Source: an uncultured Cellvibrio sp. (GTDB lineage: Bacteria > Pseudomonadota > Gammaproteobacteria > Pseudomonadales > Cellvibrionaceae). Taken from it: DNA of 64,000 nt. Under the pieces are notes generated by a model that saw only the letters and a list, made by a program, of their open reading frames with translations, had not been told where the DNA came from and searched no databases. The translations under genes were made by a program, and so were the position numbers. This document shows, piece by piece, positions 34,914 to 45,000 of this stretch (position 1 is its first letter; each line of letters opens with the position of its first letter). The stretch is from contig CAMLKG010000004.1 in NCBI GenBank assembly GCA_946480695.1, positions 124,001 to 188,000 on the forward strand, given 5' to 3'.

Positions 34914-34976
34914 GGTTTCCAGTATGAGGCCAAACCCGCTTAAAACAAGCCGGGGGATTAAATTTTATTCATTAAT

Positions 34977-35903
34977 TCAATTAGCCGTGGTGCTGATGGA
35001 AGAATCTTTCCCGGTAATTTCAAAGCGCCAGGTACGGATAATTTGCAGGCGGTCCGCATGTTTGCGGATTTCAGGCGGAAAGCTGGCGAAGGGGGCGGCG
35101 AGGCGCACTATCTGGCGCGCCGCGTCATCCAGGATACGCTGGCCGGAGGATTGCAACACCTTGATCTCGTAAATAGTCCCGTCCGGATTGATCATCACCG
35201 AAAGGCGCAGGTTCCCGGTGATACGGCGATTTAGCGCTTCACGTGGATAATTTTTATTGCCGACCTGCTCGATCCGACTGCTCCAGTCATGCAGGTATTT
35301 GGCATCGAAGGATGCCTTGGTGGATACCGAAGTGAGGGTGCGTACCCGAGGGCGTTTCGCATATTCCTGGCGCTGCCTGTCGAGCTTGGCTTGAAGGCTG
35401 GCAATTTCGGTGGACACCAGCACCTGGTCTTCGGTGGTTCCCTCCAAGGGTTCGCGCTCGTCGCGTTCGTCCGGGTTCAACTTGAGCCGGGTTTTGCGTT
35501 CGGATTCCGCAGTCGTGCTCAGGAGCTGCTGATCCTTGATCTGGCGGGTTGACGCGGATTGCTGGAGTATGGGATTCACATCCCGCACCTGTGAATCGGC
35601 AAATTCGGCCTGGCGCTCGGCCGTTAGTTGTTTCGCTTCGTCGATAGTACCGCTCGCTTCCTGGTTGTGCTGGGCAAGGAAATCAGCGTCCTTGGGTTCA
35701 TGCACCGACTTGTGGGTGGCGAGTGTTATTTCGATGGTTTGCGAGGTGCTTTTATGTTCGGGCAACTTAAAGCCAATACCCAATAACAGCAGGCCGTGAA
35801 GCACAATTGCCACGAAAAAAGTAAAACTCAGCCGGTCACCCGAATCCACCGGGGACACATTGAGCGCTTCGTCCTCCAAGGCAACCGCCTGATTCATTCG
35901 CAT
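34977..35903 (-). CDS. TonB-family energy transducer, TonB3-like
   Basis: A 308-residue protein with one N-terminal membrane helix (SFTFFVAIVLHGLLLLGIG), a long charged periplasmic linker rich in Gln, Glu and Arg, and a C-terminal TonB domain (NLRLSVMINPDGTIYEIKVL, then LDDAARQIVRLAAPF). Unlike classical TonB the linker is not Pro-Glu/Pro-Lys rich. In Pseudomonas the TonB gene at this position (tonB3) is needed for twitching motility and pilus assembly. The neighbourhood is the same here, between gshB and yqgE and across from pilG, so orthology is likely. It starts 12 bases after gshB. Confidence 0.85.
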   Translation of the reverse strand: MRMNQAVALEDEALNVSPVDSGDRLSFTFFVAIVLHGLLLLGIGFKLPEHKSTSQTIEITLATHKSVHEPKDADFLAQHNQEASGTIDEAKQLTAERQAEFADSQVRDVNPILQQSASTRQIKDQQLLSTTAESERKTRLKLNPDERDEREPLEGTTEDQVLVSTEIASLQAKLDRQRQEYAKRPRVRTLTSVSTKASFDAKYLHDWSSRIEQVGNKNYPREALNRRITGNLRLSVMINPDGTIYEIKVLQSSGQRILDDAARQIVRLAAPFASFPPEIRKHADRLQIIRTWRFEITGKDSSISTTAN

Positions 35904-35915
35904 AAACCTTATCGA

Positions 35916-36869
35916 TTAACGGGACGCCAATTTACGCTCAATGGCATCAATAAGCCGTGACCCAATTCCGGTGTTATACGCCTTGTCGATCTCGCGGGCA
36001 CAGGTGGGGCTGGTGACATTGATTTCAGTGAGGTATTCGCCGATCACATCCAGGCCTACAAACATCAAACCCATCGCTTTCAAGGCGGGGGCGACTTGCT
36101 CGACGATCCAGTAATCCCGTTGAGTTAACGGTTGGGCCACTCCGGTACCGCCAGCAGCGAGGTTGCCACGGGTTTCCCCCTGCGCGGGGATGCGGGCAAG
36201 GCAGTAAGGGACAGGCTCCCCATCAACGACAAGGATGCGCTTGTCGCCTTCGCTGATTGCAGGGATATAGCGTTGCGCCATGATGGATTGCCGCCCAAAT
36301 TCAGTCAGCGTCTCCAGGATCACCCCGACATTGGGATCATCCTGCCGGCAGCGGAAAATGCGGCTTCCCCCCATGCCGTCGAGGGGCTTAAAGACCACAT
36401 CGCCATGCTCGTAGTGAAACTCGCGCAAGCGCAGCATATCGCGGCTAACCAGCAACGGCGGGCAACATTGGGGAAAACGCGTAGCAAATACCTTCTCGTT
36501 ACAGTCGCGCAGGCTGCGCGGATCATTCACCACCAAAGCGCCCTGTTTCCGGGCCGCTTCAAGGATATACGTGCTATAGACATATTCGTTATCGAACGGA
36601 GGGTCCTTACGCATCAGGATCACATCCAGCTCACCGAGGTTTTTGTCCTCATGCAAGCCCAATTCAAACCAGCTGTCACCATTGTCCGCCACAAACAGGC
36701 TGCGGGTGCTGGCACGGGCCTCCCCCTGCAAGAGATATAAATCTTTTTGCTCCATGTAATGCAAATCCCAACCGCGTTCCTGGGCAGCCAATAGCAGCGC
36801 AAGGGTGGTGTCTTTATAGAATTTGATGTCCGCGATAGGGTCCATTACCACGCCGAGGGAAATAGCCAT
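35916..36869 (-). CDS. gshB: Glutathione synthetase
   Basis: GshB adds glycine to gamma-glutamylcysteine to make glutathione. The ATP-grasp protein is 317 residues from the ATG at 36869; the leader before it is not conserved. LGVVMDPIADIKFYKDTT is the typical start. VFKPLDGMGGSRIFR is the ATP loop, and VGLDVIGEYLTEINVTSP holds the metal-binding residues. It heads gshB-tonB-yqgE-ruvX and is divergent from the pilG operon with a 354-base gap. Confidence 0.95.
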   Translation of the reverse strand: MAISLGVVMDPIADIKFYKDTTLALLLAAQERGWDLHYMEQKDLYLLQGEARASTRSLFVADNGDSWFELGLHEDKNLGELDVILMRKDPPFDNEYVYSTYILEAARKQGALVVNDPRSLRDCNEKVFATRFPQCCPPLLVSRDMLRLREFHYEHGDVVFKPLDGMGGSRIFRCRQDDPNVGVILETLTEFGRQSIMAQRYIPAISEGDKRILVVDGEPVPYCLARIPAQGETRGNLAAGGTGVAQPLTQRDYWIVEQVAPALKAMGLMFVGLDVIGEYLTEINVTSPTCAREIDKAYNTGIGSRLIDAIERKLASR

Positions 36870-37223
36870 AAAAATCACTCTGATTAAGTAATACAAAATT
36901 TATGTATTATCACGTCACAAAAAATTGCCTGACTGGCGAGAGCGGGCTAAAGTTAAGTCCTCAGGGAAATTAAAGCAAGGTTATAGCCAGTTTGAATATT
37001 CCGCACTAAAAACATTAAAAACGGAATAGATTATTCATCTATTCAAACAGTTATGGCATAACCTTAAAAACTGTGTTAAAAGTTGGTTTTCAAAGGTGGC
37101 GTTATTTTGACGCCTTCTTTGATGAAGGATTTTAGTCGCGCGTCCCTGGCTTCAATCAACAATATCAACCGATCAACGCGTATTTCTGGCAACTACGGCA
37201 ATAACAAAAGGCAAGGTCAGAGT
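36870..37223. promoter_or_regulatory. Divergent gshB/pilG control region with nested inverted repeats
   Basis: No gene is recognised in these 354 AT-rich bases; an open frame continuing pilG upstream lacks family similarity. Two inverted repeats stand out. GAATAGA/TCTATTC (37024-37044) has a seven-base spacer and looks like an operator. It lies inside a longer near-palindrome, AAGGTTATAGCC (36977-36988) with GGCATAACCTT (37055-37065), which differ by one base. A weak -35-like TTGAAT is at 36992-36997. These may control pilG-chpC, gshB or both. Confidence 0.5.
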
Positions 37224-37619
37224 ATGGAAGTAACTTACGAAAGCCTGAAAGTGATGGTTATAGACGACAGTAAAACCATCCGTCGCACGGCTGAAACACT
37301 ACTCAAAAAAGCGGGCTGCATGGTGATTACCGCCACCGATGGCTTTGATGCCCTGGCAAAAATCGCCGATACCCGCCCCGATATTATTTTTGTAGACATT
37401 ATGATGCCGCGCCTCGACGGGTATCAGACCTGTGCCCTGATCAAGAATAATAGCGAGTTCAAGACCACTCCGGTCATCATGTTATCCAGTAAAGATGGCC
37501 TGTTCGACAAGGCTAAAGGGCGTATTGTCGGCTCCGACCAATACCTCACCAAACCGTTCAGCAAAAGTGAATTGCTTGGTGCGATCGAAGCGCATGTCAA
37601 GCATTTGAAAGCGTCCTGA
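37224..37619 (+). CDS. pilG: Chemosensory response regulator PilG
   Basis: PilG is a single-domain receiver phosphorylated by ChpA; it promotes pilus extension and cAMP signalling. The 131-residue protein begins MEVTYESLKVMVIDD. The acidic pocket is in VMVIDDSKTIRRTA, the phosphoacceptor Asp in FVDIMMPRLDGYQTC, and the switch Thr/Lys in VIMLSSKDG and YLTKPFSKSELL. The start at 37224 has AGGTCAG ahead and fits Pseudomonas PilG in length; the frame is open for 47 codons upstream but those are not family-like. It opens the Chp operon. Confidence 0.95.
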   Translation: MEVTYESLKVMVIDDSKTIRRTAETLLKKAGCMVITATDGFDALAKIADTRPDIIFVDIMMPRLDGYQTCALIKNNSEFKTTPVIMLSSKDGLFDKAKGRIVGSDQYLTKPFSKSELLGAIEAHVKHLKAS

Positions 37620-37742
37620 CGGTTAATGCGCGCCGGCAAGGCACGCCGCTGGATTTGGTATTAATTTCTGGATCAATTTCCAAAGGACTGTTTAATTTTC
37701 ACCGCACTCCTGCGGAGCACTTATTCGTTTTTTGGAGCAATT

Positions 37743-38105
37743 ATGGCCAGAGTATTGATTATTGATGACTCACCTACGGAAACCTACAAACTTACCAGCA
37801 TGCTGGAAAAGAATGGCCATGCCGTTATTACTGCCGATAATGGCGAGGCAGGCATAGCCCTGGCGCAAAAAGAACTGCCCGATGTCATCCTCATGGATGT
37901 GGTTATGCCCGGGCTAAATGGTTTCCAGGCAACCCGCCAGTTGACCAAGTCACCGGAAACCGCACATATCCCGGTAATTATTGTTACCACCAAGGATCAG
38001 CAGACCGATCGCGTTTGGGGTATGCGCCAGGGGGCGAAAGCCTATTTATCCAAACCTATCACCCAGGAAGTGTTGATGGCGGCTATGGCGGAAGTATTGC
38101 GTTAA
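37743..38105 (+). CDS. pilH: Chemosensory response regulator PilH
   Basis: PilH is the second receiver of the Chp system, acting opposite to PilG or as a phosphate sink. The 120-residue protein has RVLIIDDSPTETYKL as acidic pocket, VILMDVVMPGLNGF with the phosphoacceptor Asp, VIIVTTKDQ as switch, and AYLSKPITQEVL with the conserved Lys. It begins 123 bases after pilG; TTTTTTGGAGCAATT ahead of the ATG supplies the ribosome site. Confidence 0.95.
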   Translation: MARVLIIDDSPTETYKLTSMLEKNGHAVITADNGEAGIALAQKELPDVILMDVVMPGLNGFQATRQLTKSPETAHIPVIIVTTKDQQTDRVWGMRQGAKAYLSKPITQEVLMAAMAEVLR

Positions 38106-38242
38106 CCAGCAGGATCAGCAGGTTCACCCATACGGGGCTCCTGAAACCTGGGGAAACGATTACGCGACAATAACGAGCATCCACGTGACCGCTTGGCCCC
38201 ATGCCAAGAAGGTATTGATGCAAGATAGTTACGGACAGAGTT

Positions 38243-38785
38243 ATGTCAGAACCACAGGCTGCTTTCCAGGCCTTACTTACATTGGCACAACGCAGCCGTG
38301 CGGCGGCCAAGGGCCTGCCTGCCCAGGCAGATATTCGACCGCACTGGAGTGGCATCGGCTTTGCGCTGATGGGCAGTTATTTTGTCGCGCCCATCGGTGA
38401 AGTATCGGAAATGCTGGAAGTCCCCAACCACACGCACCTGCCTGGTGTTCAACCCTGGGTTAAAGGTGTGGCCAATGTTCGTGGTCGTCTGCTCCCCCTC
38501 TTTGATCTGGCGATGTTTTTTGGCGACCGCCTTACCGGCACACGCAAACAACGCCGGGTTTTAATTCTGGAAACCGAAACCTTGTATTCCGGCCTGATTG
38601 TGGATCAGGTATTCGGTATGCAGCATTTTCCAATGGACGAATACAGCGAACAGGCAGGTGCCGTCGCTGAGGGTATTTTGCCATTCGTCACGGGTAGTTA
38701 CCCGCAAGGCGGCGAGCGTTGGTCGCTGTTTCGCCCGGCCCTGTTGGCGGAAGATCCGCGTTTTACCAACGCCGCAAAATCCTGA
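38243..38785 (+). CDS. pilI: CheW-like adaptor PilI
   Basis: PilI couples the receptor PilJ to the kinase ChpA. The 180-residue CheW-type protein has GSYFVAPIGEVSEMLEVP, LPGVQPWVKGVANVRGRLLP and LFDLAMFFG, the conserved adaptor blocks. The C-terminal part has a longer tail than E. coli CheW, as in Pseudomonas PilI. It is 137 bases after pilH, with no separate promoter obvious. Confidence 0.93.
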   Translation: MSEPQAAFQALLTLAQRSRAAAKGLPAQADIRPHWSGIGFALMGSYFVAPIGEVSEMLEVPNHTHLPGVQPWVKGVANVRGRLLPLFDLAMFFGDRLTGTRKQRRVLILETETLYSGLIVDQVFGMQHFPMDEYSEQAGAVAEGILPFVTGSYPQGGERWSLFRPALLAEDPRFTNAAKS

Positions 38786-38922
38786 ATAAAGAGTGAATGT
38801 AAGTCTGAATTAGAGAGAAAACCAATCAACGCTTTTTTAGCCAGCTATATTAATTGCTGGTTGGCAATAAAAAGTGCAGTGGCTAGAAAAAATAAAACCG
38901 AACGCTGGTTAGGAGTGCTTAG

Positions 38923-41079
38923 ATGAAAACTGATTCAAAGATTGCCACGCTGAGGGCGAAGCCGGTTACGGTTATCGCCCTGGTGATTCTGGTGGCCTCG
39001 TTATTTGGTGCTTTGGCGCTGCTCTATCTGATCAACCAGAGCCGAACCAATGACCAACGCTATTTGCAGCAGGCCTCTGACTTGCGCGCACAGGCGTACC
39101 GCCTGACGTCTTTGGGTCGGGATGCTACATCGGGTGACGAGAAAGCGTTCGACGAACTCAACAGTGTAGTGACCACCATGGGTACTACCTGGGACATGCT
39201 CAAAAACGGTGATGAACGCACCCGTAGTTCCTTGAAAAGTGAATTTGATAAATACGCTGCGATCTGGGAGCGAGTGAAAACCAACGCCCAGGATATTGTT
39301 ACCAACAAGGACCTGATCGTTTCGCTCAACAATGTGGGTAAAACCCTGAACGATAACCTTCCCACCCTGCAAACCGAACATAACAATATCGTGGATATCC
39401 TGCTCGAATCCGGCGCGCCGACCGACCAGGCGATCCAGGCCCAGTTACTGTCCTGGCGCGCCGAACGTATCGGCCGTAACGTGGATAAAATGCTGCGCGG
39501 CGATGCCGATGCCAACAATGCGGCGGATGTATTCAATCGCGACGCCAACTTCTATGCCCGTGTATTGACAGCGATGAAAGACGGCGACCCCGCCCTGCGT
39601 ATCACCCGTGTATCCGATGCACAGGCGCGTGCCAGCCTTGAGCAAATCACCCAATTGTTTGAAGGCGTAAACAAATCGATCCAGCAAATGGTGGAAGGTT
39701 CGACCACCTTGACCCGTGCGCGTCAAGCGTCTGATGCCTTGCTTAATGACACTCCGCAACTCCTGCAAGCATTGGCGGCTATTTCGGACAGGATTGCCGT
39801 GCAAACGGATAGCCACCCTATTATCAACAACACGACCGTTATCGCGCTCGCTGCGATTACCCTGGGCGCCTTGTTCTTCCTGGGCTTCAACCAATATATG
39901 GGCGCCCGTCGCCGCGCCGACGAAACCGCTGAAACCAACGAACGTAACCAAACGGCGATTCTGCGCCTGCTCGACGAACTGGCTGACCTCGCGGACGGTG
40001 ACCTGACCACCACCGCAACCGTAACCGAAGACTTCACCGGTGCGATCGCGGACTCTATTAACTTCACCATCGACCAGTTGCGTATCCTGGTAGCGCGCAT
40101 CAACGAAACCGCGGTAAACGTATCGGCCGCTGCGCAGGAAACCCAGCAGACGGCATTGCATCTCGCCGAAGCCTCTGAACACCAGGCACAAGAAATCGCC
40201 GGTGCATCCGCCGCGGTAAACGAAATGGCCGTGACCATTGACCAGGTATCTGCCAACGCCGCTGAATCGGCAGCGGTAGCGGAGCGCGCGGTATCCATCG
40301 CAGGTAACGGTGCCAAAGTGGTACAGAACACCATCCACGGGATGGATACCATCCGTGAGCAGATCCAGGACACCTCCAAACGTATTAAACGCCTCGGTGA
40401 ATCGTCACAAGAGATCGGTGACATCGTAAGCTTGATTAACGACATTGCGGACCAAACCAACATCCTCGCACTTAACGCTGCGATCCAGGCATCGATGGCC
40501 GGTGACGCAGGCCGCGGGTTCGCGGTGGTAGCGGACGAGGTCCAACGCCTTGCGGAACGTTCCGCAGCAGCGACCAAGCAGATCGAGGCACTGGTAAAAA
40601 CCATTCAGAACGATACCAACGAAGCGGTAATTTCGATGGAACAAACCACCTCTGAAGTGGTGCGCGGTGCGCGCCTCGCACAGGATGCGGGTGTGGCACT
40701 GGAAGAAATTGAAAACGTATCGTCAAGCCTCGCGGAATTGATCCAGAACATTTCCAACGCGGCGCGCCAACAAGCCTCGTCAGCGGGTCACATCTCCAAC
40801 ACGATGAACGTGATCCAGGAAATTACCACCCAGACCTCCGCTGGTACCTCGGCAACCGCGCAATCGATTGGTAACCTCGCCGAAATGGCACTCGACCTGC
40901 GTGAATCCGTAGCCGGCTTCAAACTGCCGGAAGAGGATATGTCGGATGTTCGCGCCAGCGCAGCTCGCAAGGCCATGTCCACCCCGGCAATGGATTTCGA
41001 CAGTAACACTGAAGTTATCGACCTTGACGACGAATTGTTACCCGACGACGACGTCTTCGCCCAAACCTCAAAAGCCTGA
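38923..41079 (+). CDS. pilJ: Methyl-accepting chemotaxis protein PilJ
   Basis: PilJ is the receptor of the Chp system, sensing surface contact through pili. The 718-residue protein has a first helix at about 14-37 ([21 protein letters not shown]), a periplasmic part of about 260 residues with two helical PilJ modules, and a second helix near 305 ([17 protein letters not shown]). A HAMP-like stretch follows, then the signalling hairpin with its tip at [20 protein letters not shown]. As in other PilJ proteins the tip reads Gln-Ala-Ser-Met instead of the standard Glu-Ala-Ala-Arg. The tail is unusually acidic ([14 protein letters not shown]). Confidence 0.95.
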   Translation: MKTDSKIATLRAKPVTVIALVILVASLFGALALLYLINQSRTNDQRYLQQASDLRAQAYRLTSLGRDATSGDEKAFDELNSVVTTMGTTWDMLKNGDERTRSSLKSEFDKYAAIWERVKTNAQDIVTNKDLIVSLNNVGKTLNDNLPTLQTEHNNIVDILLESGAPTDQAIQAQLLSWRAERIGRNVDKMLRGDADANNAADVFNRDANFYARVLTAMKDGDPALRITRVSDAQARASLEQITQLFEGVNKSIQQMVEGSTTLTRARQASDALLNDTPQLLQALAAISDRIAVQTDSHPIINNTTVIALAAITLGALFFLGFNQYMGARRRADETAETNERNQTAILRLLDELADLADGDLTTTATVTEDFTGAIADSINFTIDQLRILVARINETAVNVSAAAQETQQTALHLAEASEHQAQEIAGASAAVNEMAVTIDQVSANAAESAAVAERAVSIAGNGAKVVQNTIHGMDTIREQIQDTSKRIKRLGESSQEIGDIVSLINDIADQTNILALNAAIQASMAGDAGRGFAVVADEVQRLAERSAAATKQIEALVKTIQNDTNEAVISMEQTTSEVVRGARLAQDAGVALEEIENVSSSLAELIQNISNAARQQASSAGHISNTMNVIQEITTQTSAGTSATAQSIGNLAEMALDLRESVAGFKLPEEDMSDVRASAARKAMSTPAMDFDSNTEVIDLDDELLPDDDVFAQTSKA

Positions 41080-41135
41080 TAACGCGATGCCGCCAGTGAT
41101 CCTGGCGGCGACTATCCGGCAATAAGCTAGTAACT

Positions 41136-42002
41136 ATGGCCTGGTCATTACGCACTTTACCGACGCTTTCCGAAGACCAGTTTCTCCAGTGGGGCAAGCT
41201 TCTGGAGGAGCGCACCGGCATACAGTTGGTATTTCAGCAAAAGGCCTGGCTTGAGTCGCAAATTTATGCGCGCCTGCGCGATATGGGTTACAGCGATTAC
41301 GACAGCTATTATTTGTTTGTCGCTAAAGAAAGTATCGACGCCAAACTGGAATGGGCGCGCCTGGTGGATCGCATCGCGGTAAAGGAAACCAGTTTTTTCC
41401 GCCACCGCGATTCCATCGAATATGTTCGCAACTACCTCCAGCAAAAAATCAATAACCAGTCGCTGCATGACAGTTTTGATGTGTGGAGTTTGGGTTGCGC
41501 TACCGGTGAGGAGCCCTATTCCCTGGCGATGGTGGTGAACGATTGTTTTGAACTGGCGGCAATTAACCCTTTTTACGGCATCACCGCCATGGATATCAGC
41601 TCATCGGCGCTGGCGGCCGGTCGTAAGGCGCGCTATAGCAAACGCCGGATCGAACAGGTAAAACCGGATGAAATAAAGCGCTACCTGCAAGTGTGTGCTG
41701 ACGGCAGTTATGAAGTGGTGGGTAAATTGCGTGATCGCGTCTGTTTTACCCAGAGCAATATTATTAACGCGCGGCAATTGCCACAGGTGGAAGTGGATGT
41801 GATTTTCTGCCAGAACCTGTTGGTGTATTTCCGCCGCTGGCTGCGGCGGGATGTATTAAATGCGCTGGTCGACCGCCTTAAACCCGGCGGCTTGCTGGTG
41901 GTCGGCTTGGGCGAAGTGATGGACTGGGAGCACCCGGAAATGCAGCGCACCAGCGATGACCAGGTCCAGGCCTATGTCCGCCAGAAGCAAGAACAACGCT
42001 AG
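41136..42002 (+). CDS. pilK: CheR-type receptor methyltransferase PilK
   Basis: PilK methylates PilJ to set adaptation. The 288-residue protein has the N-terminal helical CheR domain and VKETSFFRHRDSIEYVRNYL, then VWSLGCATGEEPYSLAM as SAM-binding motif. TAMDISSSALAAGRKARY and DVIFCQNLLVYF are the following conserved blocks (the family usually has CRNVLIYF; here Gln replaces Arg). It begins 56 bases after pilJ and ends 52 bases before chpA. Confidence 0.92.
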   Translation: MAWSLRTLPTLSEDQFLQWGKLLEERTGIQLVFQQKAWLESQIYARLRDMGYSDYDSYYLFVAKESIDAKLEWARLVDRIAVKETSFFRHRDSIEYVRNYLQQKINNQSLHDSFDVWSLGCATGEEPYSLAMVVNDCFELAAINPFYGITAMDISSSALAAGRKARYSKRRIEQVKPDEIKRYLQVCADGSYEVVGKLRDRVCFTQSNIINARQLPQVEVDVIFCQNLLVYFRRWLRRDVLNALVDRLKPGGLLVVGLGEVMDWEHPEMQRTSDDQVQAYVRQKQEQR

Positions 42003-42054
42003 AACAACAATTAGTAAAAGTCGCTTGAGCGAGATAACGAGAGGATAGTTCTGC

Positions 42055-45000
42055 ATGGCAGACAATCGCAATTTTGCCGCGTTGGATTGGTTGATCCACG
42101 AGATCAGCGAAACGCTTAAAGAAGCGCGCCAATCGCTCGAAAGTTATGTGGAAAATCCCAAGGATGCCGCGCGCATCCGTTTCTGCCTGACCCATATCCA
42201 TCAGGTCCACGGCAGTTTGCAAATGGTGGAGTTTTACGGTGCCGCCATGCTCGCCAGCGAAATGGAGCAGCTGACCCAGGCAATGATCGCCGGTACCGTA
42301 GCCAATGCCAGCGAAGCGCAGGAAGTCCTGATGCGCGCCATTTTGCAATTCCCGCTCTACCTGGACCAGGTTAAAGCCACGCGCAAAGACAATCCGCTGA
42401 TTGTCCTGCCGCTGCTTAACGACCTGCGCGCCGTGCGCGGCGAGAGTTTGCTGACCGATACCAAACTGTTTGTCCCGAATCTGACACCGGCCAAAAAAGT
42501 CAGTGGCGGGCGCCTGCCGGTTACCCATGACAATGTGCAATTCCAGGCGATGGTGCTCAAGCTGCGCCAGATGTACCAATACGCTGCTTCCGGGTTTATC
42601 CGCGGGGTCAACCCGGATGAAAACCTGGCCTACCTGCAAAAAGCCTTTTCACGCCTGCAAAAGCTCACCCACGGCACAGCCCGGTACGCACTGTGGGATA
42701 TTTGCCTCGCATTGGTAGAAGCCATCGAAATCGACGCGATTGAAATCAGCGTTGCGGTTAAGAATTTGCTGCGCCAGCTGGATAAGGAAATCAAGGTCCT
42801 TGCCGTGCATGGCGTTAAGGCGCTGAACAGTTTTACCAATGACGAGCTAATCAAAAACCTGCTTTATTACGTGGCCCGCGCCGGTAAACACGCGCCCGGT
42901 TTTTCGCCTAACTCCCATTTACAGCGCATCTACGAAACTTACCACCTGGAAGAAGCTTTACTGGAAGGCAAGGAAAGCGGGGATGAAACCCAACATATGC
43001 TGTCAGTGCCCGATGCCGAAGCCATGCGCTCGGTGGTGGGCGCGCTGAAGGAAGAGCTTAACCTGATCAAGAACAGCCTGGATGTATGCCTTGCGGGCGG
43101 CGATACCCAAACCACCCTGAGCGATGCCATGCCGATTGTAAAACGCGTGGCCGACACCATGGCGGTATTGGGCCTGGGCGATTTGCGCAAGCGGGTCCTT
43201 GAACAGGGCGCGGCGCTGGAACTCGTCGCCGATGCGCAAGGCACCTTGGGCGATGACCAGTTGCTGGCAATCGCGAGCGAGATTATCTCCGTTGAAAACG
43301 CCCTGGATAGCCTGCTTGAAGCCGGTGGGCAAGATTCACACGCTGTCGATGAAGCCGACATTACCCTGACCCGCGCCAAGGAATCCGTATTGCGCGAAGC
43401 GCGCAACGGCCTGGAGCATGCCAAGGATGCGATTATTGAATACATCGCCTCCCAATGGAATCGCCAGCATTTGCAGAGCGTCCCCACCACCCTGCGCGAA
43501 ATCCGCGGCGGGCTGGAAATCATGCCGCTACCGCGCCCGGCGCGAATTTTGGGTGCCTGCGCGCGTTTTATTGAGGAACAACTGCTGGAACAGGAAGCCA
43601 ATCCCCAGTGGAGCACGTTGGATACCCTGGCCGATGCCATCACCAGCGTAGAATATTATCTGGAACGCCTCAGCAGTGGCGGTCGCAAGGAAGAAAACGA
43701 TTTGCTGTTGGGTGTCGCCGAGGAAAGTGTCGCCAGCCTGGGTTATTCCGTTGCCAAAACCGGCAAGCTGGAAACCCCCGCATCGCTTTCCGTACCCAGA
43801 ACACCCGCCATTGAGGCGCCTGTTGAATCCCACCCGGAAGAAGCCGCATTGGCGGCGGCTTACGGCAAAACCCTTTATCCGCAAGCCGAATTACCGGCAA
43901 CCGAAGAGTTTCCCGCCGAGGACGAGTCTTCCAGCCAACTGGAAGCTATCTATGCCCAAGCCATTCCGGAAGCTGCGAATCCGGCGGATGCAGGCGCGGA
44001 TGAATGGGTAACCGAGGAAACCGAACCCGCCCCTGAAGCCGTGTTTGTTACCAATGATAAACCGGGGGAAGTCCTTGAGGCCGAGGACATCGAAACCGGG
44101 GAAATCGAGGCCCAGCCCGTCGCTACCGCCGAAGGTAACCTGGTCGCCACCAATAACGCGCCGGTTATCAAACGCGAGGAAAATGAAGACATCGACGATG
44201 AAATTATCGAGATCTTCATCGAAGAAGCCACCGAAGTAACTGAGACCATCGGTGAATACTTCCCGCGTTGGGCGCAGGACTTTGAAGATAATGATTCCCT
44301 GATCGAATTCCGGCGCGCCTTCCATACCCTGAAAGGCAGCGGTCGTATGGTGGGTGCCAACGATATTGGCGAACTGGCCTGGTCAATTGAAAATATGCTC
44401 AACCGCGTCATTGACCACACCATAGTGGCGCAAGCGGTGCATGTACAGATCATCGAAAAAGTGTGCGGTTTGCTTCCCGACATGATCGCCGCCTTCCGCG
44501 ACAACCGGCCGAATCCCCACGCGGACCTGGCTGAAACCTATCGCCAGCAAGCCCATTCACTATCGCAGGGTGTTATCCCGGACGCCCTGCTGGCTGGGCA
44601 AGAAACAGGCTCGACCGGGCAGGCCACGCCATCAAGCATCCAGTCTGTTGAACCCGGGGCCGACGGGCTTGGTGACGATACCGATAGCGGGGCTGACGAA
44701 GTAGCCCTGTTTGCGCCGGAAGAACCGGCGACCGAATCGATTACCGCGACCGAGGTTGCTGACGATGAGGCAATCATTCCCCTCGCAGATACCAGCCCGG
44801 GCAGTGACGGCCTCGCCATCGAACCGGCGGACGACACCAGCGGGGATGAAGCCGCCCTCACCCGGCTTTACTCCGAACAACAACCGGCGAGTTTCAATTA
44901 CGCCGAATCGATTGCTGAGGAAGATATAGACATCGACGACCCGGATGCCCAGTTATGGGATATTTTCGGGGCCGAAGCCATCTATCACCTGCATGTGGTC

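Noticed and set aside
37083..37223. N-terminal extension of PilG
   Set aside because: The 47 extra residues are not found in PilG and fall in the control region; the ATG at 37224 matches the family.
39445..40338. Long open frame of 297 codons opposite pilJ
   Set aside because: It lies wholly within a well-conserved chemoreceptor gene, has an odd composition rich in Tyr, Arg and Gly, and no ribosome site or family similarity.
42939..43643. Open frame of 234 codons opposite chpA
   Set aside because: Serine- and arginine-rich antisense reading of a conserved gene with no start signal.
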